The notes below the pieces were generated by a model, which saw nothing but the letters and a program-made list of their open reading frames with translations, was not told the DNA's origin and did no database searches. From assembly GCF_000003815.2 (NCBI RefSeq), contig NC_049983.1, forward strand, positions 11,369,491 to 11,433,490: 64,000 nucleotides of DNA, read 5' to 3'. Each line of letters begins with the position of its first letter. Position 1 is the first letter of the stretch. Positions 22,671-36,500 of the stretch are shown piece by piece. The position numbers were made by a program, and so were the translations under genes. This DNA is from Branchiostoma floridae (lineage: Eukaryota > Chordata > Leptocardii > Amphioxiformes > Branchiostomatidae).

Positions 22671-24055
22671 ATGACGGCCTTCGCTGCCTTTCTGCTAGTA
22701 TCTGCTAGTATCGGGTTCCTCTTTTCTAACGTGGGGGCCCAGGATCAGGTAAGTTTTTTTCCTTTACATGTAAGTATAAACAATTGTCACAGTTGTAAAG
22801 TCAATGGCCATAGACTACGTAGAATGCATTTTGAAATGAAGCTTGGATAATGTTTTGTGCTTCAAAAGCAGTGCAGATAACGGGGACTCCATCATTGCTA
22901 AAGACTGCATGGCTGTATACCTCGACAAACTTGAAATAAACCTGCCCGTGATAATATTGCAGCCCAGTCCAAGACTTACAGAATATCAATACAGATAAAG
23001 ACTCTTCTAGTCTGTATTTTTTTTTTTGTTTCTCCTGTCGATTCGACAGATGAGCAGGCAGACAGGCATTTTACCTGTAGCCTGACCTGCACATGACTTT
23101 TTATGGTGAAGGAGGTGTGTGCAATTCTTGCTCCACCCTCTCGTCTACTGGAGCACTAAGTCTCACAGGGACAGAACTGTATGACACGTGTGAGGCAGCT
23201 GTATAACACAGTTTTAACACGAACTCTGATGTCTAGGGCTGTAACTGGCCCCTCCCGGCCGGATGTTGGACGGGCTGCTATAAGCGAGATTTGATCAGGC
23301 TGAGACTCTTCGAGAAGTAGAGTAACGTTAGCCAAGTAACTGGATATGATTTTGGAAACGGTCAGACGTTTCAACTAGCTAGCATCCACTAGTTTTTGTC
23401 AGTGACACTGATGTTACAAAATCATATCGAGTTGCTTGAGTAACTGCGTGTTGGCGTATCTTATTAAGTCTGATATGCATCGATGATGAGATAGTGAGTG
23501 AGATTACCTGGATGTCCAGCCTTCGTCGATGTAGAGTAACGTTAGATTATTGGAGTGAACAGCCCGACATGTTGATGATGATGATGATGTGCGTTCTGTT
23601 GCAGTACCTGGATGCCTTGAGCAGCCTTCAGCAGCTGGTGACGTCCATGGACGTTACTTTGCAGGACCTGAAGTCTGACGTACAGGACATCAAGGCCATG
23701 TTACAACAGGGCGGCTGTACAGCGGGTGAGCAGGAAACATTCGGAAACATTTCATTACTCAACATGAAGGAGCAACACGGATGGTTGGATAAAAATAGGG
23801 TTGAGGCCAATGTCTTTTTACCAACAATTTGTTTTTGCCAAAAATGTTTTAATGTATTTCTTGCCTTGATTACAGTGGCAGGTATTGCGTGTGCGATATT
23901 TTGTAAACCATCTCAAAGCAGGGCTTCCAATCGTAATGTCTCTGTTTGTTTAATTTTGTGTACCATAGGCAATGATGTCACCACTTCCGGGGGTGACACC
24001 GGTACAACGTCAGGCGGTGGGGACGTCCCGCCATCAGGAGGGCTCGCGTCACCTG
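22671..24055 (+). CDS. Copy B N-terminus: signal peptide, coiled coil, flexible linker
   Basis: Exon 22671-22748 encodes a signal peptide with core [15 protein letters not shown] and a likely cut after NVGA. Exon 23605-23725 encodes an uninterrupted heptad pattern: with Tyr as 1, hydrophobic residues sit at 5, 8, 12, 15, 19, 22, 26, 29 and 33 (L, L, V, M, L, L, V, I, L). It is followed by QQGGCTAG, where a Cys could cross-link chains. Exon 23969-24055 encodes the low-complexity linker [20 protein letters not shown]. Vertebrate DBH and MOXD1 go from the signal region to DOMON without such a coiled coil, as far as I know. The inferred role is oligomerisation. The matching intron in copy A (12-6122) holds a large insertion; here it is only 243 bp. 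Confidence 0.85.
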
Positions 24056-27000
24056 GTAAGAGCAAGGAAGATATCTGAGTCAAAATGACAAGAAGAGGGG
24101 TGAACAGTATAAGTCTTACATTTTTGTTTGTGTGTTTCAAACCTTTATTTTTTTCTATTTGCTTTTGGACAGACGGGGACAATGTGGCACTGTACTCAAG
24201 TTTTTGTAACTTATATTAACAGTGCCACATACACGGTACAGACAGAAGGTAAAGGTAGTCCTTTTACCTCCCCGACCGAAGTCAGGTACCCATTTTTACA
24301 CCTTGGTGAAGTGAGGAAGGTCGTGTAAAGTGCCTTTCCTAAACACCGGAGCGCGGCACAGTTGGGATCAAACTCAGAACCTCTAGGTTCCGAGCCGAAC
24401 GCTCTACCAGTTACGCCACGCCCGACGCCACAAAAGACCTTTATGTGTGTAAACTGTGAAATGTACATGTACTATCGGACTTATTTCACTATTGTCTCAT
24501 TTTGTACAGACAATTATGGGAGATACTAATAAAAGATATTGGCTTGTTACTTATTCAAATCATCTAGGGTGTAATATAACGCCAAGTCACTCGTTCTTTT
24601 CAAGTGTGACAGAAGAAAACTTCATTCCAATTCTTAAACACAGACAGCGGAGATTTCACCCACCAGGCCGCTCTAGACGAGTACGACCGCTACACCCTGC
24701 TGTGGAAGTTTGACAGTGAGACCATCACGTTCGAGGCGCAGGTGCAGACCACGGGGTACATCGGACTCGGCTTCTCACCCAATGGGGGCATGACCGGATC
24801 TGACGTCATCATCGGATGGGTCAAGGACGGCCAGGCATACCTGACGGTAAACTGACGTTTTTTTCTCAAAATCATTCACATTTTCCTTTTGTAGATTAGA
24901 TCTATGTCTTACTTTACACTTAGTAAGCCAGTGAGCCTTTATTCAAACATTTCGAAGGCTCAGTATTTTTCTACCGGTACAAAGACAATCTATCGGTGAT
25001 GTTTGTCGTGTGAATTTTATCCTTTAGTAATTAGTCAGGCATATGGACAGTCTTTTCAGCACTAAGGCTAGGAAGGTGCTCCTTCTCAACACACAAGGAA
25101 AATGCTATGATACTGTCGAACAATGGTTCGTATTTCCAAAGCATGTTGTATACAGAAGAACATTGATAGCGCCCTTTTCAGCACAATGACTAAGGTGTTA
25201 TAGGACATGTTCGCGGAGAGGTGCTGAATTACTTTCATGTCAATAAGAAATAAAAAATATCAGGTTTTCTGAAATCCGGCATTTATCTACAAAAACTTAA
25301 TATTGATTGGTGACGCTTATCCATGGTACAGCAACTTGGATAAGACGTAACTTGCAATTGGTGTAAAGACGACAGCAACCATGTGACCGTGTTTCCCGCA
25401 GGACCGTTACGCGGAGGGATATTTCCAGCCGCGGCTGGACGCCAGCCAGGACGTGGAGCTGCTGTCTGGGTACGAGAACGGCACGCACACCGTCCTCAGG
25501 TTCCGCAGGAGGCTCCGGCCGTGCGATACCACAGACGACAGGGAGATCACGGTAAAGTTACCTTTTTTATTATTATATACTATTTCTAATTTCTAAAAAT
25601 CTTTTTAGTCTTTCTCCTCTGTCTCTATAAACACTTTCTGCTTCATCTGCGTCGTCCATCGTGCACGAGACTGAGAAGTAACTGAGATTATAAGTGAGTA
25701 GTAAGATATGACTCTTTCCTTTATTTCAAATAATAGTTCTTTCCTTTATTTCAAATTTGTAAGTAATGTAATGTTACAAACGTTTGGGCGTTTGGTGAAT
25801 TTGCACTCATGAAATGTAACTTTTTTTCTTTAAATCGTCATGGTTCACATCTATTCTTTCTTGTATGCAGAAACCCCTTAGCCCACAAGGCGTTACGCAC
25901 ATGTACACATTCTTGAGTAAAGCTTAGTTCACTCAAAAGATACAAGTATTTACATGGATCAAACATGTCTTTCCGAGCAAACTCTTGCTTCTGTTGACTT
26001 AGCAGAATATGACTTTCCTTTCTTCCGTTGCTCTCACGTGCTTTGCTATTGAAACAACAGTCTGCTTTAACTAGGTTAGAGGTTAGAGCGGTAAATTGTA
26101 TCGCTGTTCCGTGGATATTTACTGTCAAAACAAGTATTTGCGCAAAAGCCTCTGTCGTATTGCATAATTATACATGGAATTCCCTCCTTCCTTCCTTCCT
26201 TCCTTCCTTCCGATGTTCTTCCGATGTTCCGATGTACATTGAAACACCGACTTTCCGGCAGTTAAACTCACCAGCTTGTTCGTCGAATATTGACTGCATT
26301 TAGAAACTAGAGTTCCACGAACACATACCTTTGCCAAATAAACCAGGTTTGTAATGTAGAATGATGTCTGTAGACAAATGCGTTACTCATTTCATTTTCT
26401 TCATAATTATATGCTTGGAGTTGGTTCATAAAATTTCGGCATTGATTATGCAAATTAGATCCCAAGTTACAAGTAATTGATATCAAATTGTGTCAAGCAT
26501 AACTTAAGCTATCAGCATACCAAAAATCATGATGATCCTTTGATCCATTCTTGACTTATTCTCTTTCAAAGTCTTTAGATACACCTCTTACTCTCTTCCC
26601 TCTTTCTCAGTTACATATGTGACAACTTTCATGAAAGTACTATAATGGAATGCAGTGGATTTATAAACTTTTCCTCATCAATTATGCAAATTAGCTGTTA
26701 ATTTGCATAATAAGTAAATTAACAGCTAATTCGCATAATAAGTATCACATTATATAAGTCTTCACTTAGGCTATCTACATGCCAAAAATCATGACGATCC
26801 GTCAACACGTTCATATTTTCTCATTAATTATGCAAATGAGATCATCATTTGCATGATAAATATGTATTGACATTTCTCTCTTTCTCAGCTACATATGTGA
26901 CAAGTTTTAAAGTCCTATCATGGAACGTAGTGAATTTATAAAATATCCTCATTAATTATGCAAATTAGTTGTTGATTTGTATAATTGGTATCTCATTATG

Positions 27001-30000
27001 TTTGTCTTCACTAACGCTACCTGCATACCAAAAAACATGATGATCCGTCAACATCTTCATATTTTCTCATTAATTATGCAAATGAGATCATCATTTGCAT
27101 GATAAATATGTATTGACATACTTTCTTTCTCAGCTACATATGTGACAAGTTTGAAAGTCCTATCATGGAATGCAGTGGATTTATAAATTTTCCTCATTAA
27201 TTATGCAAATTAGCTGTTGATTTGCATAATTAGTATACCATTATGTAAGTCATCACTCATTCTATCTACATACCAAAAATAATGACGATCTGTCAACACG
27301 TTGTAGAGTTATTCTCGTCCAAAGTTTGAAAGGAAACCGGCGCCTGCAGTTCCAAAAAAGCCGCTAGGGGGCTCAAACTCACAGCACTTACTCTCTGCCT
27401 TGAGGGCTATCTACCACTCAAAAATCATGATCACAGCATGTCCAGAACAGGAGATATCAAAAATTGAGGTTCTGCTGCAGTACCTTAGCAAGCCGCTAGG
27501 GGGCCCATTATCGAACTTGACCTTCGTTTTCCCGACCCCTACCCACCTACCAAATATCATCGGGATCCATCCAAGGCTTCTCGAGTTATGCTGTTAACAG
27601 ACAGACACACAGACACACAGACTCACAAGCCCAAAACATAACCTTAGCCATTCTGGCAAAGGTAATCATAACATTCAGACATGATGTGAACCATAGGAAA
27701 CTCATTAGGATCAATATTCGATAGTTGTTAAGGACCTGGCCAACAAACCACGTGGCACAGGCAACCACATCCAGCCACAAGCCACGTTAAAACAGTCCCG
27801 TACAAGTGAACATAGCAAAGACCCTCTTGTTTGCAGAAACCACCACCAGTCACCAACCAATTTTTCCTCAGTCCATTGAGCGGTTGTTGAGACCAGATAA
27901 GTGCAGTCTGTGCTTGTACAAAACGTGCTCATAACATTAATAACCACATTTTAATAACTTTTTAGTCTGTGACCAGAACCTCTTTACGCGTTCGCAGCTG
28001 TATCTATATGTTCCCATTGTCTGAATTCTATGTCGTTTGGCAGGTCCTCTGTACTGAGGTTGACGATGATGCACGTGATTTTTTTTGCGGCAGGTGGTTT
28101 TATTATGGATGTTATAAAAATAGCACCCCTACAATTTGTTCGTCTTGCGGTGTTTTGGTCCAGATCCTCTGCATGTGGGTCATGATGTAATCGGATATTG
28201 TCAAGCAGATGCGTGGTTTTATCTGATCGTCAAAGTTATTCGCGTTCGCACCTGTAACTGCATGTTCCCGTTGTCGCATACGTACGTTAATTGGCAGGTC
28301 TTCTGCACTGAGGTTTACGATGATGTACGTTGTTTTTTTTCCGTCGCTGCTGGTTTTATTATGGATGTATAAAAATATCACCCCTACAATTTCTTCGTCT
28401 TGTGGTGTTTTGGTCCAGGGCCGCTTTGTTTGAGCCTTGCCATAATAAAATATAGCAAGCAGATGCGTGGTTTTATCTGATCGTCAAAGTTATTCGCGTT
28501 CGCATCTGTATTTGCATGTTCCCGTTGTCGCATACGCAGGGGTGCCTAAGCATTTGCACGAACCCTATGAAATTCGTACGAATATTATGTGATACACACG
28601 AATCACTATGCGAAAACGCACGAATATTATGAAATTCGCACGAATCACTATGCGAAATCGTACGAATTTTATGAAATTCGCACGAATCACTATGTGACAC
28701 ACACGAGCCTTATGTGATTTGCACGATCCTTATGCAAAAACGGCGGCCGTGTTGGAGGCATGATTTTGTGCGTGGAGACCCGAGATATAGATATTGCAAG
28801 GCATGGAATGGACATTGACCGTCGCAAAGATGTATCTGATAGCCTGTGAGCTACTGTTTAGCTTCAATTCGGCGTGTTACATCGTATTTTCAGTCACCGA
28901 AGCGGCGAAGCCGCCATCTTGAAAATCCCGCTCCGTTTGTCACGTGACCCCGCCAGTGGTTGCGCAATTTCGCATAAGGATCGTGCAAATCACATAAGGC
29001 TCGTGTGTGTCACATAGTGATTCGTGCGAATTTCATAATATTCGTACGATTTCGCATAGTGATTCGTGCGAATTTCATAATATTCGTGCGTTTTCGCATA
29101 GTGATTCGTGTGTATCACATAATATTCGTACGAATTTCATAGGGTTCGTGCAAATGCTTAGGCACCCCTGATACGTACGTTGTTTGGCAGGTCCTCTGCA
29201 CTGAGGTTGACGATGATGCACGTTTTTTTTCTTTTTCGCGGCAGCTGGTTTTACTATGGATGTATAAAAATATCGCCCCTACAATTTGTTCGTCTTACGG
29301 TGTTTTGGTCCAGGGCCGCTTTGACAGTTGTTCACCTTTCTCGAAATATGTTGGATTATGATTTTATGATTTATCTCATCTGAGCTGGTAAAATACTGGT
29401 TAACTTTGTCCAATCACATGAACGATAGACTCCGCTAAAGCCAATCAAATCCAAGTTCTCCCCAATGTCAGCGAAACAGCTGCATTTTCCTTTTTGGTCA
29501 CTAGGGGTCGCTGTGACACCGTGAGCAATTCGAATGAGACCTTGATGGGGAAACGGCTTCTATGAGTCATTTTATGGTTTTAGACCCCCGGAACTCTGTT
29601 GGCAAAGTTGGTGACTAGCGAGGTATCTACTCTATGCTAGCCCTGATTTGCTCCTCTGCCGAATTCGTAGCTGGATTTGGGTCAATATTGTCATGGGTAT
29701 GGCAGTGGCGGAGGGGGAACCATGTTAGATAACCGTGTTGACTGTTGCAAGGTTTTCTTACTTACTTCTATGGTCGCCATGGCTACATGTATAAAGTGTT
29801 TCCTGCATTCATTCATTGTCCACATATAGCAAATATACCTGTCCTTGGTGCTGAACACCATCCACATCATTCAGTGTGCGCTTATAATTTCAGTTTTGAT
29901 GGGTTATTTTCCCTGGTTTCAGCTTGAGTATGGGTGTAACAAGTTTGTGACATTTTCCCCATTATCAGCTGGAGGGTACAAAAATGTCTAATTTTGTATA

Positions 30001-33000
30001 GCTACTCACATAATGTACCTAAGTCACCCAGTCCTAATGCATATCTCCGGCCCCACTCCAGTCCAGCAGATAGAACCAGTAGGCAGTCATGTGATAGCCT
30101 TCCCGTGAGTCCATGGTGAAGCAGCCCGGGAGGGGAGAGTCCATCATGGGGTCGGTGTTGGGGCGTGGGGACACGTACGTCCCGTTCCACGGGATCTGAC
30201 AGGTCGGCGGGGAGGCGTCCAGGACCACGGAGGAATGGAACGTCAAATCCACGGACTATGAAAAAAATGCATCCATGATTATCATGTGAATGTTCATCTG
30301 AGTTGGGAAAATACATATAGAAGTGATGAACTATTCTCCAACTAAAAATAACTGCACCCAAAGGAATTTTCGAGTGACTCCCTCAGTCTTCTCTGGGACA
30401 GGTGGCGATATCGACTTCCGACATTTGACCCATTGCTGACGTCACATGTACAGAAAGTCATGTGTCCACAACGATTGGGTCAGACAACTGAGGATGACCG
30501 TGCGAAAAGTCCGATTTTTTTCTTTGCTGGAGAGCAGTTTATCTCTATATAATGTAACCATAATACGTATCAATTCAGAAACCTTAAAGCCAGGGCATTT
30601 AACATTTTCTGTACCTGATTTTTCGTTATTTTCTCAACATTTAAGGTTTACGCGCGGTTCCTAGCTGAATACCATATCCTTTTTTAATTCTATATAATAT
30701 TATGCCTTACTCTCACACTCCTTTCACTCAATAAGTTACTCCCTCACCATCTTATTTGGCCCCTGGCCGGGAGCGACAGTGAAGACCAGCGGCCCGTGGT
30801 CACATGACCCAACCATTATCTGCTCCGTTTCGTTGTACTTCTTGTCAGGGATCAACCTGCTTGTAGCTATGGTAGCAATGCACCTGGCAGCGAGTAGAAG
30901 ACATTGATAGATAATCGTAACATACAGCTGATACAGGGAGTAACTGTCGTGTATCTTTGTATGTGATTGAAAATGTAATGCGTTTTGTCACAATTATTAA
31001 ATGGCCTTGCTAAGTAAAGGTAGACTTACAATGTTCAATAACCTAAAGTCGTGGATTATTTGCCTACAAGGTCAAAAATACTTTGGTCAAACTTTAGTAC
31101 AATCTGTGACGGCGAAGGGCAAGGCAAGGGTAATGGCGATAAACTTCAGCTGCAGTTCTCTTAGTATGCAAGTATAGGCGACATTACATGCATTTTAGTG
31201 CTGAGAAATTACAATCGCAATGTTGAATCATAGGAGACATCTACTGTCGGGAATCGTGGGTGTTTCTCTTAACCCCAATGCTCAGGGCCACCTGCACCTA
31301 CTCTTTTATAAACCTTATGCTAAGCTCCTTACCCATCTGTGTCCCACGTGTCATTCACTGTGACAATGAACCTGACCCAACTGACTTTCTCTGGCGAAAA
31401 TTCGGTGTCGTCACCGAACACCAACAGGTGTGAAGCCGTCAGAAACAGCAACACCGGCACAAGGCCCGACAACCACGCCATCTTGTTTTCTTGCACTTTG
31501 ACGGAAAACACAGACAGACGCACTTTGTACAGTGTGTAATCAATATATCAAACTTTATAATTCATATGTTAAATGTATTGCCGAGAAGCTCAATGTTGAA
31601 ATTACGTGATGTGTAGTATACCAAAAAGATGTATCATTGTATAATTATGCTTCCAAATTAGCTATCACACTAGGGATCTTTCATCATCTAGGGATCTTTG
31701 TCAGCCCCATCAGCTTGACTACCTAGCTTGGGATGTTTTGGTCCAATCCAGCAACCCGGCATTACAAACGATAATAGAAGTGGACTTTGGTATCAAACAT
31801 TAAGAGCACGTGATCCGATTTTGATTTCAGTTTACCAACGAATCACTAGGGGTCGCCTTACTTCGGGTGACAAAGCACGGGATGTCTTGTATATGATCGT
31901 ACAAAAAAAAAACGTTTGCGTTTAGATACCACTTTATTATTTCTTTAGAAGCATAAGCCGAGAACTAATCTGATGTTGACGTTTTTCTGTGACGGCAGAT
32001 CGGTTTAGAACAATGCATACACCAATGCATCAATGCTTTCCTACTTTGTCCCGACAGGAGGACACCTTGCGGATCATCTGGTCATTCAACGATGTTGACC
32101 CCGTGGCTCTGGACGGGCCTGACGGACCGCAGTACCACAGCAGTAACCGCGGGAGTAAGAGCGTCATCCTGCTGCAGAAATCCCCGCCAAACCTCGATCT
32201 ACAGGACGGAAATGTCATCACCTTTGACATGACGAACCCAAACGTTAGTCCTTGTCCCACTATATCAAATACTGTCGTTAGCGTATGGTCGCAATTGAAT
32301 GAAATCAGACGAAGGGAAACAATGACACCATGAAAATGAAAATATTTTGTGGCAGTTATCACTAGCTTATCGAACGACAGAATGAAAGACATTAACTTTA
32401 TTTTATGTCCATTACCATTTCCACATAGCAATTGCTGCAAGTGACGTTTGCTCATGCTGTTGTTGTTACTCCTACAGATGTACAAAATGTATTTCAATAT
32501 AACTGTTTCCTCTTCAGGTGAAAGTTCCATCCAGGGACACAACTTACTGGTGTACATCCTTCCAGCTGCCGGTACTGGACAAAAAACACCATCTAGTCAA
32601 GGTAAGACTTGTAACGACAGTCTGCTTAAAACAATTCTTACTGCTTCTACATCACCTTTAGGGTCACTCTGCAGACGAGTGGAACATCATTAGTGTAGGG
32701 GTTACCAGATGGCAGTCACTTGCATTTTATACTATGCGCCAGTGTGCAGTGCAGTGTCATCATAGATCTTAGCCATCATTACGATGGAGTGGCATAACTG
32801 ACTGCCCCTTCTAATTGCATTGCACCAGAATAGCTATCACTTAGGCCCGCTTTACATGCATTTTTAAAAGCACCCGAAAAAACACTTTCAAAAACACCCC
32901 CAGAAAGAGAAGATTCGAACTCTAGTCGGAAACGCGTCTCTGGAAGTGCTTTAGAAAACCCATTGGGAGTGTTTTTCAATCGCACGTAAATTGGTATTCA

Positions 33001-33469
33001 CTTCATGAAGACTGGTAACGTTGCGGCGCTACTTGTTCCTCGCTCAACATGTCATGTTCTTTAATTTTGCCCATCCTTTTGAAATCTTAAACTAAACTCT
33101 GTATTTTGTTGGGTACGTGATCAGGTTGAACCACTGGTCCAGCCCGGTAACGAGGGCGTGGTGCACCACATCTTGATCTACCAGTGCTCCCCGGGGTCCA
33201 ACCCTCCCAGCGGCAACCAGGAGTGTTCCAACATGCCGTGGGGGAACTGCAGGGCCATCATGGCGGCCTGGGCTGTTGGAGGAACGGTAAGAGTAACCAG
33301 GGCATTCCTCGCGCTTTCCATACTGTCCTTAGGCCATGTTGACTTCACTATATGGATGACGTCCGCGCATGCATCAATTTTCAGCCGTTTGAAAGAACGT
33401 AAGATTTAAAAACATACTGTAAGTCCTACAAAGCAGCTGTAAAATGTGCGAATATATATTCTGCATGTG

Positions 33470-33518
<49 letters not shown>

Positions 33519-36500
33519 TAAAACATATGCAGTAAAACATATACTAGTGTCATACAATTCTAGTGGCAATTCCAAGGTCAAAAATGAAGAATATATCTGT
33601 ACTCTGTGTATAGTCGAAGGGCCAAGCATCGAATATTCGGTTCTACTTCCGGGGTTTTCTAAAACGGCTCAGATCATATAGAACGCGTTATTCTCTGAAG
33701 ACACGACGCACGTCGGGGCACAGCTTGAGGCCGTTGCATGGATGTAAACAACTGTCTGTGGTGCAACAAAGAGACCTTAGACTTGTATAATGTTTATACT
33801 TTTTCATATCTACAGGATTTTTCCAGCACAACTATGTACACATTTTGCGCGTTACAAAATGACATCTGGCACTATGGCTTTTGAAACTTTAGCAATTTTT
33901 GTCCAGTCTACTTGTGCTTGTCTGTTTTAAAATTCACCTAGATCCGATTATCTAATGCCACAGTGTAATAGTCCATTTCATTGCCTTTACAATGATACCA
34001 AAGTTCCCTGGTTAATTTCAGGAGCAACGAGTTTACACCAGAAAACCTGCGACAACACGTTGGGCGACCTCGTTCCACGGTAGAACGTACGGGGCGCAGC
34101 GTCTTCAACAGAGTGAAGATTTTTATATGCCAGTACTATGCTAGTAACCAATAGCGTCGACAATAAATTATACATCAAATGAAAGCTAAGGTTTCCGTGA
34201 GCCAACACAGAAATTTCAAGAGGGATAGAGAACTCATCATGACTGTAACGCCGTTACAAAGATGACTGTCAAGTTCTACAGCTATACGATGAGATACTGC
34301 GCTCCGCGGTAGAATGCACGAGGAGCAGCGTACTTTATAACGGAGTGAAAATCTTCTATTTGGGTGCTGCGCTATCAACCAATCAAGTCGACAAAAAGCT
34401 ATACATCAAATGAAAGGAAAGGTTTCTAGAAATCATTACACACATTTTCAAGAATTTTCATGAACTCTACGTGCTTACAACACCGTGACAAATTTGACCG
34501 TCTAGTTCCGTGATTGTATGCAGAGCGACCGCGTTCCGAGTTAGAACACGCTAGGTGCCGCGTCTGTATAACGAGGTGACAATTTTCAGCGTTGTACCAT
34601 TCTGCAACAAACCATTTAAAGAGACATATAGATGTATATCAAGTGAAAGCTAAGTTTTTGGAGAATCATCATATCAACTTTAAGACGGATGGAGAATTTT
34701 AGGAGCTTACGATCCCGTGACAAAGATTAACATAAGTCCCGTGCTTTCTACTGGGCCGACGCGTTCCAATTGTGTTCGGAACGCGCGCGGCGTGGCGTCT
34801 TGATTTCAACAGAGTGGCCATTTTCTATTTGGGTGCTGCGCTATCAACCACTCCAGTCGACGATAAGCTATATATCAAATGAAAGGTAATGTCTCTGAAA
34901 ATCAGCACACCGATTTTCAAGAATTTTCATCAACGTTTTATGCTTGCTAAAAGCCAACAAACTTCCCGTAAAGTGTGCGATGTTCATGGAACGATTTTTC
35001 AAAGTGAAACTCAACAAACACCAATGATTTGACCATGATGAGACGCGCTGAATCCTGCGCTTTCAGCATGCCAAATTTCATGGACCTGTAGCTAACCAAC
35101 TTTATGCTATGAGTACTTAAGTAAAGGCTAGTTTCACGGGAGAGGCGCGTGGTGACGTTTTCGCTGTTTTGTAAAATAAGCGTGTTCTAGAGCATTGGCC
35201 CTTCGACTATTTATGCCTTTGTTGAACCTTCCTGGCCAATTAGATTCCATGATGAAGGCAAGTTATTTTTGTTCGCACGCTCGCACCATTTTGGGGGTTC
35301 CAGGAAGATATCATCCATATAATCACATTTAATAAGGTAACCTTACTGCCATTGAAGGCCATTGACCTTTTACTTGTACCCACCTTCTTTGCTATCCATA
35401 TAACATTCCTCTGACCAAGAAGCAGAAGCAATGCAGGGCCTTCCATAATTCACATTGCTATTGTACTATATAAGGATGTTTTTTGGTTGTTGATGTCCAG
35501 GGCTACACCTATCCTGACCATGTCGGGTTCTCCATGGGTACGGTCGATGATGCGAGCTACGTCGTCATGCAGACCCACTACGACAATCCCCAACGTCTGA
35601 ACGGTAGGTCACACATGGTATCAGTAAAGTCATCAAATGATTTGCAGTCATAGACTGATAGAGAGTGCAAGAATCCAGTGCAAATTGCTTCGTATTTTGC
35701 CCCAAACTTGTATGACATGGTGACTTCTTCTGTAGATGTTTACGACAATTCCGGATTAAGGTTCTACTACACGCCCGATGTGCGGCAGTACGACGCTGGG
35801 ATTTTGGAAGTTGGGATCCAGGTGAACCAAGACCACGCCATCCCGCCCCAGGCAGACACCTACGACAGCGCCGCCTACTGTTACAAGGAGTGCCTTGACC
35901 CGGTACGTCCTTGATACTTTATGTCCTGATTCTTTCCGTCAAACTTTGGTATATGTGTGTGTGTGCGCGCGAGCGTGTGTGTGTGTGTGTGTACGTAGTG
36001 CGTGTGTGTGTGTGTGCGTCCGTGTGTGTATGTGTATGCGTATGCGCGCGTGCGTGCGAGTTTGTGTATGTGTGTGTGAGGGTTGGGTGGGTTGGTGCTT
36101 GCCTGTGGTCTGCATCTCCATCTCTTGAAAGAATAGAACCTCCTTAGCCTGGAGTATATATATGGTTACAATAACAATAGCTGCCTGTGACTAAACAATC
36201 CCTCTGCCCCCCTCAGTTCCTACAGCAGTTGGGAGAACCCATCCACGTGTTCGCCTCCATGCTGCACGCTCACCAGGTGGGAGTCGGGGTCCGGACCAAG
36301 TTGGTGAGGAACGGAGTCATGGAGACTTACATCGGCCGTGACGACAACTACGACTTCAACCTGCAGGAAACCCGCTTCCTGTACCCGGAGGTCACCATCA
36401 AGGAGGTGAATATCTTTCCTGAGCAGCTGGTTGATCTTTAAAAAAGGAGCCATCATATATATGTGTGTTCTACACGAATGATTATGTTAATACACCGTTC

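Noticed and set aside
23494..24078. 194-aa open frame on the + strand
   Set aside because: Real exons 23605-23725 and 23969-24055 lie in it, but the frame reads through a 243-bp intron with clear donor and acceptor. The in-between residues are not protein.
24358..24430. tRNA gene on the minus strand
   Set aside because: A- and B-box-like motifs are present, but the acceptor and anticodon arms do not pair properly and a SINE body follows directly.
28473..28700. Minus-strand open frame with repeated [16 protein letters not shown] residues
   Set aside because: The periodic protein is just the internal 21-base modules of the foldback arm translated; the right arm gives no matching open frame.
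30002..30361. 119-aa minus-strand open frame overlapping nested gene B
   Set aside because: Out of frame with the spliced exon 30255-30034. The correct frame is fixed by splice phase and by conservation with nested gene A.
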